NCBI RefSeq assembly: GCF_013116825.1
Contig: NZ_JABFNS010000056.1
Coordinates: forward strand, 1-51,213
Origin: Myxococcus xanthus
GTDB taxonomy: Bacteria > Myxococcota > Myxococcia > Myxococcales > Myxococcaceae
Direction: 5' to 3'
Length of the DNA: 51,213 bases
This document shows, piece after piece, positions 1-8,965 of this stretch. Each line of letters begins with the position of its first letter. Within the stretch, counting starts at the first letter, position 1. The notes beneath the pieces are model-generated. The model was given only the letters and a program-made list of their open reading frames with translations, searched no databases and was not told where the DNA came from. Position numbers and translations under genes: made by a program.

Positions 1-2
1 AA

Positions 3-1412
3 GACAGCTCCCTCCCGAATCCCCCCAGCGCCGCCGAGCGGCCTCCGTGTGTCCTCGTCGCCGACGACCAGGCGGACGTCCTGGAGGCGCTCCGGCTGCT
101 CCTCAAGCGGGACGGGCTCACCGTCGTCACCTCGCAGTCGCCCGCGGGTGCGCTCGCCACGCTGGAGGCCGAGGATGTGGACCTGGTCCTGATGGACCTG
201 AACTACGCGCGCGACACCACCTCCGGGCAGGAGGGCATCGACCTGCTTGGCCGCATCCGCGCGCAGGATGCGTCCCTGCCGGTGGTGGTGATGACGGCGT
301 GGGGCAGCGTGGAGGGCGCGGTGGAGGCCATGCGCGCCGGTGCTCGCGACTATGTGCAGAAGCCCTGGGACAACACGCGCCTGCTGGCCACGCTGCGCAC
401 CCAGCTGGAGCTGCGCCGGGCGCTGAAGCGCAGCCGCCGGCTGGAGGAGGAGAACCAGCACCTGCGCCGGGGCCAGGGCAATCAGCTCGCCATGGTATCC
501 GAGTCGCGGTCCATGCAGCCGGTGCGGCGGCTCATCGAGCGGGTGGCGCCGTCTGGCGCCAACGTGCTGGTGACGGGCGAGCACGGCACGGGCAAGGAGG
601 TGGTGGCGCGGCTGATTCATGGGGGCTCCACGCGCTCGGAGCGGGCCTTCGTCGCGGTCAACTCCGGCGGCCTGTCCGAGGGCGTCTTCGAGAGCGAGCT
701 GTTCGGCCACGTGAAGGGCGCCTTCACGGACGCGAAGTCGGACCGCATCGGCTGCTTCGAGCTGGCGGACGGCGGCACGCTCTTCCTGGACGAGATTGGC
801 AACATGCCGCTGTCGCAGCAGGCCAAGCTGCTGCGCGTGCTCCAGACGGGCGAGCTGCACCCGGTGGGCTCGTCGAAGACGCGGCGGGTGGACGTGCGCG
901 TGGTGAGCGCCACCAACGTGGACCTGTCGCGGGCTGTGGCGGAGGGCCGCTTCCGGGAAGACTTGCTGTACCGCCTCAACACGGTGGAGGTGCAGCTGCC
1001 GCCCCTGCGCGAGCGTCGCGAGGACATCCCGCTGCTGGCCGCGCACTTCCTGGCCGAACAGGGCCGGCGCTACGGCAGGCCCAACGTCCGGCTGTCCTCG
1101 GAGGCGCTGGAGGCCCTGCTGGCCTATGCGTGGCCGGGCAACGTGCGCGAGCTGGAGCACGCGGTGGAGCGCGCGATGCTGATGGCGTCGGGGGACGAGG
1201 TGACGCAGGAGGACCTGCTGCTCAAGCGGGCCGGCCGCGAGGGCATGACGCGGCTGGAGGAGATGACGCTGGAGGAGGTGGAGCGCTACCTCATCGAGCG
1301 GGCGCTGGCGCGGCACGAAGGCAACGTGAGCGAGGCGGCGAAGGGGCTGGGGCTGTCGCGCAGCGCGCTGTACCGGCGGCTCCAGTACTACGGCATCAAG
1401 GGCGCTCGGTGA
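3..1412 (+). CDS. NtrC-family sigma54-dependent response regulator (5' end outside window)
   Basis: The reading frame is open at the left edge, so the true start lies upstream. A receiver domain opens with the acidic pair in VLVADDQADV and carries the likely phospho-acceptor Asp in LVLMDLNY (codon 195-197). It is followed by a sigma54-interaction AAA+ domain with Walker A GEHGTGKE, Walker B-like GTLFLDEIG, and the sigma54-contact loop as GAFTDA instead of the textbook GAFTGA. A Fis-type helix-turn-helix ends the protein (NVSEAAKGLGLSRSALYRRL). It should activate sigma54 promoters after phosphorylation, presumably by the kinase encoded immediately downstream, whose GTG start overlaps this stop codon. 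The domain order is that of complete NtrC-type regulators; only a short N-terminal piece is missing. Confidence 0.93.
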   Translation, partial: DSSLPNPPSAAERPPCVLVADDQADVLEALRLLLKRDGLTVVTSQSPAGALATLEAEDVDLVLMDLNYARDTTSGQEGIDLLGRIRAQDASLPVVVMTAWGSVEGAVEAMRAGARDYVQKPWDNTRLLATLRTQLELRRALKRSRRLEEENQHLRRGQGNQLAMVSESRSMQPVRRLIERVAPSGANVLVTGEHGTGKEVVARLIHGGSTRSERAFVAVNSGGLSEGVFESELFGHVKGAFTDAKSDRIGCFELADGGTLFLDEIGNMPLSQQAKLLRVLQTGELHPVGSSKTRRVDVRVVSATNVDLSRAVAEGRFREDLLYRLNTVEVQLPPLRERREDIPLLAAHFLAEQGRRYGRPNVRLSSEALEALLAYAWPGNVRELEHAVERAMLMASGDEVTQEDLLLKRAGREGMTRLEEMTLEEVERYLIERALARHEGNVSEAAKGLGLSRSALYRRLQYYGIKGAR

Positions 1413-2752
1413 GCGAGGAGCGCCGGCCACCGCCGCATGACCTGCAGGTGCTCGGGCTCGCGTGGCTCGCGGGCCTGCCGGGCTCGGTGGCCGCGCTCGT
1501 GCTGGTGTGGTTGGGGGACTTCTCTTCCAAGGTGCAGTGGACGCTGACCTCCCTGGTGGTGGGCACCTTCCTGGGCGTGGGCCTGCTGGTGCGCGAACGG
1601 GTGATGCGGCCGCTGCACGCGGTGGCCAACCTGCTGGCCGCGCTGCGTGAAGGGGACTACTCCGTGCGCGGCCGGGGCGCGCGGGCGGGGGACGCGCTGG
1701 GCGAGGTGCTGCTGGAGGTGAACGCGCTGGGGGACACCCTGCGTGAGCAGCGGCTGGGCGTGCTGGAGGCGGGCGCGCTCCTGGAACAGGTGATGGAGGA
1801 GATTGACGTCGGCGTGCTGGCCTTCGACGTGGCGGGCACGCTGCGGCTGGTGAACCGCGCGGGCGAGCGGCTGCTGGGCGCGTCACGCTCGCAGTTGGTG
1901 GGCAAGGGCGCCGGAGCCCTGGGCCTGACGGACCTGCTGGAGGGCGACGTGCCTCGCAGGCTGACGCGCTCCTTCGCGGAGGAGGGCGGCCCCTACGAGC
2001 TGCGGCGAGGCTCCTTCCGGCAGGGCGGCCTGCCGCACCAGTTGGTGGTGCTCGCGGACCTGCGGCTGGCCTTGCGTGAGCAGGAGCGCGAGGCCTGGCA
2101 ACGGCTGGTGCGGGTGTTGAGCCACGAAATCAACAACTCGCTGGCGCCCATCGGCTCCATCGCGGAGGCGCTGCGCGACACGTTGCTCATGGCGCCGCGT
2201 CCGTCCGACTGGGAAGAGGACGCGAAGAGCGGACTGGGCATCGTCGCCCGTCGCTCGCAATCCCTGGCGCGCTTCATGTCCGCCTACGCCAGCCTCGCGC
2301 GGTTGCCGCCGCCGACGCCAGGCGCCGTGGAGGTGGACGCGTGGGTGCGCCGGGTGGCCGCGCTGGAGAAGCGCCGGAAGGTGGGCGTGCGCGCGGGCCC
2401 CGGGTTGGTGCTGCGGGGCGACGTGGACCAGTTGGAGCAGTTGCTCATCAACCTGGTGCGCAACGCGGTGGACGCGGTGCTGTCCACGCCGGAAGCCACA
2501 GGAGACGTCTGGGTGTCGTGGGCCGTGTTGTCGCCGGGCGCGGTGGAGGTCTGGGTGGAGGACGAGGGCCCCGGCATGACGGACACGGGCAACCTCTTCG
2601 TGCCCTTCTTCACCACCAAGCCCCAGGGCAGCGGCATCGGCCTGGCGCTCAGCCGGCAAATCGCGGAGGCCCACGGGGGCAGCCTACGCCTGGAGAACCG
2701 CCCCGAGGGCAAGGGTTGCCGCGCGCGCTTGAAGCTGCCTCAGGGCGCGTGA
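1409..2752 (+). CDS. NtrY-like membrane sensor histidine kinase
   Basis: The GTG start overlaps the regulator's TGA (GTGA), so the pair is translationally coupled; the 447-residue product starts VSEERRPPP. Two membrane helices (about residues 12-35 and 43-62) lead into a HAMP-like linker (62-115), a PAS-like segment (about 122-215), a HisKA box RVLSHEINNSLAPI with phospho-acceptor His239, and a HATPase domain with an N box (NLVRNAVDAV) and G boxes (DEGPGM, GSGIGLALS). HEINN followed by LAPI is typical of NtrY-type kinases that signal to NtrC-type regulators. There is almost no periplasmic loop between the helices, so sensing is probably cytoplasmic or within the membrane. The open frame runs upstream to about base 47 but that part is antisense-quality sequence shadowing the regulator. 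Confidence 0.93.
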   Translation: MSEERRPPPHDLQVLGLAWLAGLPGSVAALVLVWLGDFSSKVQWTLTSLVVGTFLGVGLLVRERVMRPLHAVANLLAALREGDYSVRGRGARAGDALGEVLLEVNALGDTLREQRLGVLEAGALLEQVMEEIDVGVLAFDVAGTLRLVNRAGERLLGASRSQLVGKGAGALGLTDLLEGDVPRRLTRSFAEEGGPYELRRGSFRQGGLPHQLVVLADLRLALREQEREAWQRLVRVLSHEINNSLAPIGSIAEALRDTLLMAPRPSDWEEDAKSGLGIVARRSQSLARFMSAYASLARLPPPTPGAVEVDAWVRRVAALEKRRKVGVRAGPGLVLRGDVDQLEQLLINLVRNAVDAVLSTPEATGDVWVSWAVLSPGAVEVWVEDEGPGMTDTGNLFVPFFTTKPQGSGIGLALSRQIAEAHGGSLRLENRPEGKGCRARLKLPQGA

Positions 2753-2755
2753 GCC

Positions 2756-3286
2756 TCACGCCACCTGGGCGCGGCGCGTCGCCGTCGGAGGCGCGTCGTA
2801 TTCGGGCGTGAGGTCCACCACGTCGTTGGTGAGCAGGTGGTAGACGATGCAGTTGCTCACCCAGAAGAACAGGGCGCTGTAGTGGACGTAGACGAGCGGT
2901 GAGCCGGGCCACACCTGGAGCGGATGGTTGAAGACATTGGCCGCGACGTAGCCGCCCACCCATTCGCCCACCCAGCACACCCCGGCGCCAATGGCCAGCC
3001 GCGGCCAGAGCTTCACGCGGCGTGGGTAGAACCAGAAGAAGTGCAGGCTCCACAGGAGCGCCACGCAGCCGGCCCACAGGATGAGGCTCCCGAAGGAGAA
3101 CCAGTGGTACGGCGACTTGGGGAACACCCAGCCCCAGTCCCCATTCATCCACCGCCAGGCCACGTTCTGCGCCAGCTCCATGAACCAGAAGAGCGGGGCG
3201 ACGTAGAGCACCTGCGTCAGCAGGACGCGAAGGAAGGTGCCGCGGTTCTGCCAGGTCAGCCTCGCGGGCCGGGCGAGCGAAGTCAT
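2756..3286 (-). CDS. Polytopic membrane protein, unknown function
   Basis: This 176-residue protein has about four hydrophobic helices (roughly residues 20-40, 60-85, 95-120 and 130-160) and is rich in Trp and Phe. Positively charged YPRRVKLWPR sits between two helices, suggesting a cytoplasmic loop. I do not recognise a family. The stop codon lies 3 bases from the stop of the convergent kinase gene, so transcription from the two sides collides here unless terminated by other means. High Trp density and short loops would fit an enzyme or sensor of the lipid phase as well as a transporter part; no motif decides between them. Confidence 0.7.
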   Translation of the reverse strand: MTSLARPARLTWQNRGTFLRVLLTQVLYVAPLFWFMELAQNVAWRWMNGDWGWVFPKSPYHWFSFGSLILWAGCVALLWSLHFFWFYPRRVKLWPRLAIGAGVCWVGEWVGGYVAANVFNHPLQVWPGSPLVYVHYSALFFWVSNCIVYHLLTNDVVDLTPEYDAPPTATRRAQVA

Positions 3287-3487
3287 GAGGTCCCCTGCGG
3301 CGGTGGGTCGTCCGGTGCCGCGTCACCAGTCAGTACGTGATGAGTCCCATTTCTTGGGGAGCGGGTGGCGACAGGTGGTTGCGCGGAGGCGCCAGAGTCC
3401 CGGCTGAACCTCTAGTTGAAACAGCCATTTCCGGGAAGGTCAGCAAGACCGTTGGCCTGAGACGGGAAGGGTCCCAGAATCCGCCGG

Positions 3488-6061
3488 ATGATTCCCACCC
3501 CCCGCCTGTATCGCCGACCTGGCCAGCCGCCCGTGCTGCTCCTCGCGCTGCTGTGCGCCGTGGGCGCTGGCGCCCGCGCGGAGGTCCCCGTCCAGCGCTC
3601 CTTCCTGCGCCTGCCGTCGTCCAACGGGCATGGCGCGGTGATGTTGGATGTGGAGCAGCGCAAGGTGACGCACTTCCGCGAGCACCTGTTCGCCACCGAG
3701 GAGCCCGTCATCGACGCGGCGGGCAATGACGTCTTCGAGAATGGCCAGCCGAAGGTGATTCACGCTCGCGACCTGCTCTTCGACGCGTTCTTCGGGCTGC
3801 GCTCCGGGGGGACGCAGCGCTGGCTCAGCACGCAGGAGGCGGACCGGGACGCCAGCGGCTACGCGGCGTGGGCGCCGGAGAAGACGGGCGGTACGGGGCT
3901 GGGCGCGCTGGTGCAGCGGGTGGGAACGCTGGAGGCGACGACGTTCGTCTTCGCGCCGCAGGGCCTGCCGCACGCGTCCTTCATCATGGCGCTGCGCGTG
4001 CGCAACACCGGCACGTCGGCCGTCACGGGCGTGAGTGCCTTCTCGCTCCACAACTTCCACCTGGGCTTCGGCCGTCCGGGCGTGATGGCGGACCTGGATG
4101 AGAATGGCGAGACGGTGGAGCTGAGCGGCAACGACTTCATGGAGAAGGGCTTCGCGGGGGTGTTGGTGGCAAGGCCGCTGGGCACCGTGGCCCGGAAGTC
4201 GGCGTGGCTGTCCACGACGACGGGCTCGCAGAACGCCTACTCGGTGGTGAATGGGGGCGGCGGGCTGGACCTGCAGGACTTCACGGCGCAGCCCTCGGCG
4301 GGCACGGGCTGGGCGACGGCGTACCAGTTCAACCTGGGGGACATCCCTGCGGGCGCGGAGCGGTGGGTGGGCGTGGCCTTCGCGCACCACGGTGACCCCG
4401 CGGCCGGGGCCACGGCGCGGCAGTGGCTGGCGGAGTACGCGGGCGCGTCCGGCGCCCAGGCGCTGGTGGACGCGGAAGTGGCGCGGTGGGCGGCATTCCA
4501 GACGGACACGGTGAAGGTTCCGGCGGGCATGTCGGCGGACGAGGAGTCCCTGCTGCGGCACTCGGCGGTGGTGCTGCACATGGCGCAGGTGCGTTCGCGC
4601 GACGTGTACCTGCGCGAGTTCCTGTCGCGGGATGGCGAGCCGCGCCGCACGCGCTTCAAGGCGCCCGGCGGAACGCCTGCGTCGCTGCCAGGCGTGGTTC
4701 GCCACTCGGGCTACGGCGCGGTGCTGGCGAGCCTGCCGCCCGGGCAGTGGACGTACGCCTGGATTCGGGACGGGGCCTACGCGGTGGCGGCCATGGCCAC
4801 GTTGGGCATGCAGAGCGAAGCCCGCGACGCGCTGTCCTACTACCTCAACGCGGACAGTGGCCGCTTCCAGCACTGGCGTGAGCTGGAGCCGTATTCGATG
4901 CCGCCGTACATCATCACCCTCACGCGCTACCACGGCTTCGGCGTGGAGGAGACGGACTTCAACGAGGCGGGGCCGAACATCGAGTTCGACGGCTTCGGTC
5001 TCTTCCTGTGGGCGCTGCGGCACTACGAGCGGACGACGGGCGACACCACGTTGGTGGACCAGACCTGGCCCACGGTGTCCACGAAGGTGGGGGACGCGCT
5101 GGTGGCGCTCATCAACCCGGTGACGGGGCTCATCCGTCCGGACTCGTCCATCTGGGAAACGCACTGGAAAGGGCGGCAGCGGTCGTGGACGTACACCAGC
5201 CTCACGGCGGCGCGCGGCCTGTGTGACGCGGCGGAGTTGGCGCAGCGGGTGGGCGACACGGAGCGGGCGCAGCGCTACCGGCAGGCGGGCGAGTCCTTGC
5301 GCCGGGCGACGGCGGAGCAGCTGACGGACAGGAACTTCGCGCTGGCCTCGAACCTGGAGGAGCTGAGGAAGGGCAGGGGCTACTGGGACGCGGCGGTGTT
5401 CGACGCGTTCGCCTTCGAGCTGTTCGACCCGGCGGGGAAGATTGCCCAGGCGACCTATCATGGACTGGACCTGCGCCTGTCCTCACCGGCGGGTGCGGGC
5501 TGGCAGCGCAACGATGACCGGTATGACCACCCGGATGGCGTGGACTTGAGCCCTTGGGGCGGCGAGTACGACAGCGCGGAGTGGGTCATCGTCAGCCTGC
5601 GCGGCGCGATGGCCAAGCGCATGGGCGGCGATGTGGCGCGTGCTGACCGCGTGCTGAAGTGGGTGACGGACCAGTCGCTGAAGAACTACCTGGCCGTAGC
5701 GGAGACGTATGACGAGCTGAACGGCACGTATAAGTACAACACGCCCATGGCGGGCTTCGGCGCGGGTGCCTATGCACTGGCGCTGGACCACCGCGCGGCC
5801 GGCGTGAGCGACCCGGCGTGTGGCGCGTACTTCGATGAGAGCACGCTGACGAAGCCGCCGGACGCGGGCACGGGCACGCTGGACGCGGGCACGCAGCAAC
5901 CGGACGCGGGGCCGCAGACGCCCGACGCGGGCACTTCGTCGGATAGCGGCGCGGACGTGGGCGGTGGCGGCTGCAACGCGACGGGGCCGGGCGCGGTGGC
6001 GCTGTGGGTGGTGTTGGCGTTCGCGGGCCTGGCCGTGGCGCTGCGTCGTCGCGGAGCCTGA
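3488..6061 (+). CDS. Secreted GH15-type glycoside hydrolase with MYXO-CTERM-like anchor
   Basis: This 857-residue exported protein has a Sec signal peptide (hydrophobic core LLLALLCAVGAGARA). An N-terminal beta-rich region precedes an (alpha/alpha)6 domain with GH15 landmarks: WIRDGAYAVAAMATLGM (Asp428), IWETHWKGRQRSWTYTS (candidate acid Glu557) and WGGEYDSAEW (Glu693). Substrate is probably an alpha-glucan or another alpha-glucoside. The C-terminus has a linker with repeated (P)DAG units, a Gly-Cys (GGGGCNATG), a hydrophobic helix and a basic tail ending RRRGA. This is the layout of MYXO-CTERM sorting tags, which are processed at the Cys so that the protein ends on the cell surface; the usual Gly-Cys-Ser is Gly-Cys-Asn here. 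The ribosome-binding site before the ATG is weak. Confidence 0.85.
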   Translation: MIPTPRLYRRPGQPPVLLLALLCAVGAGARAEVPVQRSFLRLPSSNGHGAVMLDVEQRKVTHFREHLFATEEPVIDAAGNDVFENGQPKVIHARDLLFDAFFGLRSGGTQRWLSTQEADRDASGYAAWAPEKTGGTGLGALVQRVGTLEATTFVFAPQGLPHASFIMALRVRNTGTSAVTGVSAFSLHNFHLGFGRPGVMADLDENGETVELSGNDFMEKGFAGVLVARPLGTVARKSAWLSTTTGSQNAYSVVNGGGGLDLQDFTAQPSAGTGWATAYQFNLGDIPAGAERWVGVAFAHHGDPAAGATARQWLAEYAGASGAQALVDAEVARWAAFQTDTVKVPAGMSADEESLLRHSAVVLHMAQVRSRDVYLREFLSRDGEPRRTRFKAPGGTPASLPGVVRHSGYGAVLASLPPGQWTYAWIRDGAYAVAAMATLGMQSEARDALSYYLNADSGRFQHWRELEPYSMPPYIITLTRYHGFGVEETDFNEAGPNIEFDGFGLFLWALRHYERTTGDTTLVDQTWPTVSTKVGDALVALINPVTGLIRPDSSIWETHWKGRQRSWTYTSLTAARGLCDAAELAQRVGDTERAQRYRQAGESLRRATAEQLTDRNFALASNLEELRKGRGYWDAAVFDAFAFELFDPAGKIAQATYHGLDLRLSSPAGAGWQRNDDRYDHPDGVDLSPWGGEYDSAEWVIVSLRGAMAKRMGGDVARADRVLKWVTDQSLKNYLAVAETYDELNGTYKYNTPMAGFGAGAYALALDHRAAGVSDPACGAYFDESTLTKPPDAGTGTLDAGTQQPDAGPQTPDAGTSSDSGADVGGGGCNATGPGAVALWVVLAFAGLAVALRRRGA

Positions 6062-6070
6062 GTGCTGGCG

Positions 6071-6097
6071 GCGCGCGGCGGGAGGAGCGCCGCGCGC
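6071..6097. terminator. GC-rich hairpin between convergent genes
   Basis: A perfect 10-bp stem (6071-6080 with 6088-6097) with a 7-base loop lies ten bases after the GH15 stop and before the convergent PBP stop. There is no T run on either side, so its role as a bidirectional terminator is inferred from position and stem strength. Confidence 0.45.
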
Positions 6098-6158
6098 TGT
6101 GGCCTTGCGTGGTGCTGCACCGTTGCGGAGCCTGTGTGTGAAAGAGCGCTCGGGCGCG

Positions 6159-8066
6159 TTACAGCGCACCAGCGAACTTCGCGGCGATGGGCGCGGCGAC
6201 GCGCCCGCCCACGCCGCCGCCTTCCACCAGGACGGCGAATCCCACGCCCTTTCGAAACCCGATGAACCACGCGTGCGTGGGCAGCGGCGCCACGGTGCCG
6301 AACTCGGCGGTGCCTGTCTTGCCGCCGAGCCCGGGCACCTGCCGGCCGGCCTTCCCGGAGCCTTCCATCACAACGGCGCGCATCAGCGCGGACAGCGGCG
6401 CCCGGACGCCGTCCGAGAGCGGGCTGCTCGGTCCGCCGTCCAGTCCTTCCACGAGGTAGGGCGCGCGCCACTCGCCAGACTCCGCCGCCGCGGCGACCGA
6501 GGCCATGTGCATGGGCGTCGCGAGCACCCGCCCCTGACCGATGGCGGCGGCCGCCAGTTCGATGGCATCCGCGGGCGCTGGGAACGATGCACCGGCGGAA
6601 GTCAGCCCGGGGAAGTAGGGCACATCGAAGCCGAACCGGCGAGCCGCGGCACTCAGCGCATCACCGCCGAGCCCCGTCGCGAGCGTCACGAACGCGGTGT
6701 TGCACGAGTGGGCGAACACCTGTCGCAGCGTGGTGTCACCCAGGGACTCGCCTTCAAAGTTCCGGAAGGGCTTGGTGCGCACCATCGTCATCGGCGGGCA
6801 CGCGACAGGGGAGTCCACCCGCATGCCTCGGGCGAGCAGCGCCTCCGTGGTGACGACCTTGAACGTGGACCCGGGCGGGTAGCGGCCGGTGAGGGCACGG
6901 TGCAGCGGCTGCGAGAGCGGCCGGCTGGCCACGGCGAGGATGGCCCCCGTGGCGCTGTCCACGGCGACGAGGGCCGCGGGGTGGGCCACACCGTCGAGCG
7001 CGGCCTCCGCGGCGGCCTGGACCTCGCGGCGCAGCGTGGTGGACAGGGGCGCTCCCGGCTCACCCTCGAAGTGGAAGAGGACCTGCGTCTTGCCCGAGGG
7101 ACGCATGAGCAGGACGTCACCGGAGGGGCTGCCCGCGAGCTGGACCTCGTATGCCCGCTCCAGGCCGGACAGGCCCACGAGGTCTCCAGGCAGATAGGTG
7201 GGGCCCATCTGGGGCAGCAGCTCGGCCGTCACCTCGCCAACGCGGCCCAGGGTGTGCGCGGCGAAGCCGTCCTCCGGAGTACGGGCGCTCTTGCGGCGGA
7301 AGAAGATGCCGGGCACGGGGGCCAGCGCCGGGCGCACCTGTTGGTAGCGCGTGGGGGGGAGGTCGATGATGGGCACGAAGCGGCTCGTCGCCGTGCCCGC
7401 CGCGCTCAGCGCCGCGTCGAACTGTGCGGTGCTCACGCCGGTATGTGCCTGGAGCGCCGCCGCCACGTCCGCGCGGTTCCGGGCGCGGGTGGGGTCGACG
7501 CCGATGGTGATGACCTCGCCTTGCAGTGTGAGCGGTGTCCCCTGCGCGTCGAGGATATCGGCCCGCTGCGGGGCCGTGCGGGTGCGGGAGAAGAGGTCAC
7601 CCTCGCGGGCCTCGGGGTGCAGCGTCGCGGGAGTCCACTGGACGCGCCACTGGCCTTGGTGGCGGACGAAGCGCAGCGCTCCTTCCAGCTCCCATTCCCC
7701 GAGCCCACGCAGCAGGTGCACGGCACGGTAGGTGGCCACCCTGGCGTCGCCATGGCGCTGGAACGGTCCGAGCTCGAACTGGGAGGAGATGATGCGCAGC
7801 CCGTCGCGGAACTGCTGGTGCATCACCTCGAAGTACGCGGGCGGGTTGACGACGGCGCGCCGCATGGAGGCGACATCCCCCGCGGCCCAGGCGCGCAGAT
7901 AGGCCTCGGCCTCGGCGACCGGGCCCGTGACGACCGGTTCTGCTGGGACTGGCACAGGGGCAGGGGCCACCGGCCTGGACGCACAGGCCGCCAGGAATGC
8001 GGCCATCAGGGCCAGGACTCCAACCTTCCACGCTCGCCAGGACACGGGCGGCACTCTGTTGCGCAC
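6159..8066 (-). CDS. MecA/PBP2a-type class B penicillin-binding lipoprotein
   Basis: This is a 635-residue transpeptidase. The N-terminus has a signal with lipobox LAAC (Cys28), then an NTF2-like MecA_N domain (about 48-155), a PBP dimerisation region (about 160-340) and a transpeptidase domain with all three catalytic motifs: SxxK as Ser400-Thr-Phe-Lys403, SxN as Ser454-Cys-Asn456 and KTG at Lys583-Thr-Gly585. The domain order equals that of Gram-positive PBP2a/PBP3 class B3 enzymes, but the membrane tether appears to be a lipid rather than a helix. The expected role is peptidoglycan cross-linking in the periplasm; low beta-lactam affinity is possible by family analogy but not visible in the sequence. 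A stand-alone gene, with no division or elongation partner nearby. Confidence 0.9.
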   Translation of the reverse strand: MRNRVPPVSWRAWKVGVLALMAAFLAACASRPVAPAPVPVPAEPVVTGPVAEAEAYLRAWAAGDVASMRRAVVNPPAYFEVMHQQFRDGLRIISSQFELGPFQRHGDARVATYRAVHLLRGLGEWELEGALRFVRHQGQWRVQWTPATLHPEAREGDLFSRTRTAPQRADILDAQGTPLTLQGEVITIGVDPTRARNRADVAAALQAHTGVSTAQFDAALSAAGTATSRFVPIIDLPPTRYQQVRPALAPVPGIFFRRKSARTPEDGFAAHTLGRVGEVTAELLPQMGPTYLPGDLVGLSGLERAYEVQLAGSPSGDVLLMRPSGKTQVLFHFEGEPGAPLSTTLRREVQAAAEAALDGVAHPAALVAVDSATGAILAVASRPLSQPLHRALTGRYPPGSTFKVVTTEALLARGMRVDSPVACPPMTMVRTKPFRNFEGESLGDTTLRQVFAHSCNTAFVTLATGLGGDALSAAARRFGFDVPYFPGLTSAGASFPAPADAIELAAAAIGQGRVLATPMHMASVAAAAESGEWRAPYLVEGLDGGPSSPLSDGVRAPLSALMRAVVMEGSGKAGRQVPGLGGKTGTAEFGTVAPLPTHAWFIGFRKGVGFAVLVEGGGVGGRVAAPIAAKFAGAL

Positions 8067-8305
8067 GGGCGCGGATGGGTCAAGGAATCCGCCGCCGAGG
8101 GCACCCGGAGTGCGGCCAGGGGATGTCGGTCAACGGACTGCGCGACCGTGGACGGTGTCCCTGCCCCGGTGCGCCGACTGGGCCCCACGTCTGGCTGCTA
8201 CGATGGCCTCGGACGCGGCGCCCCGAGCGAGGACACGGCCGGGAACGCACGGCGTGACCGTTCTTGGGCGTGCAGGTCCGCCGCGGATGGGATGGAGTGG
8301 GGCGC

Positions 8306-8809
8306 ATGACGGAAGCATCCCTGGAGGCCTTGGCGCGGCAGGCGCTGGAGCGGTGTCGTGCGGCGGGCGTTCGCCTGGCGTTGGTGGAGGCCTGCACGGG
8401 AGGACTGCTGGGCGCGACGCTGACGGAGGTGCCCGGCGCCTCCGCGGTGGTCGAGCGTGGCTTCATTCCCTACTCGTATGAGTCCAAGGTGGAGCAGCTC
8501 GGCGTGCCGCTGGCGTTGCTGCAAGCGCATGGCTCCGTCAGCGCCGAGGCCGTGGAGTCCATGGTCCAGGGGGCTTTGGCGCGCTCCACGGCGGACTGGG
8601 TGCTGGTGGAGACAGGCATCGCGGGTCCCGGAGGCGGCACGCCGCAGAAGCCCGTGGGCCTGGCCTACCTCGCGGTGCTCCAGCGGGGTGGAAAGGCCAC
8701 GGTGGAGCGGCACGTCTTCACTGGGGACCGAGGTCAGATCCGGCGCGCCATCGTGGGCCGGAGTCTGGCGCTGCTGGTGGAGCGGCTGGGCGCGAATTCA
8801 TCGCCCTGA
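8306..8809 (+). CDS. CinA C-terminal/PncC-domain protein with altered active site
   Basis: This 167-residue stand-alone CinA C-terminal domain is the size of E. coli PncC (NMN deamidase). Family motifs present are CTGGLLGATLTEVPGAS, VERGFIPYSYESK and GIAGPGGGTPQKPVG. The nucleophile position of the usual ESCTGG motif is Ala29 (codon 8390-8392, GCC), while the partner Lys61 of the proposed Ser/Lys dyad is kept. As the reaction is described for the family, this protein would be expected to lack amidohydrolase activity or to use other residues. I chose the ATG at 8306 because GGAGTGG lies six bases before it; an in-frame start at 8264 would add 14 residues unlike the family. Confidence 0.85.
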   Translation: MTEASLEALARQALERCRAAGVRLALVEACTGGLLGATLTEVPGASAVVERGFIPYSYESKVEQLGVPLALLQAHGSVSAEAVESMVQGALARSTADWVLVETGIAGPGGGTPQKPVGLAYLAVLQRGGKATVERHVFTGDRGQIRRAIVGRSLALLVERLGANSSP

Positions 8810-8965
8810 CACCTGAAGTCCTTGATTGCCCCTCAGCACGCCACGCGGACGACAGCCCCAGAGTTCCTTGATGGCTCCGAGGGCGTTCTTGCCCCGCAGT
8901 TCGAAAGAACTCGATGGCGTTGAGAGAGACTCCAGGCTCTTGAGGTCTGCCCAAATTGGGGGGAC

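Noticed and set aside
47-1408. Upstream extension of the histidine kinase frame (901 codons in all)
   Set aside because: This part lies wholly within the response regulator gene in another frame and is a low-complexity Arg/Gly/Ala product; the kinase has a clear GTG start at 1409 with membrane helices just after it.
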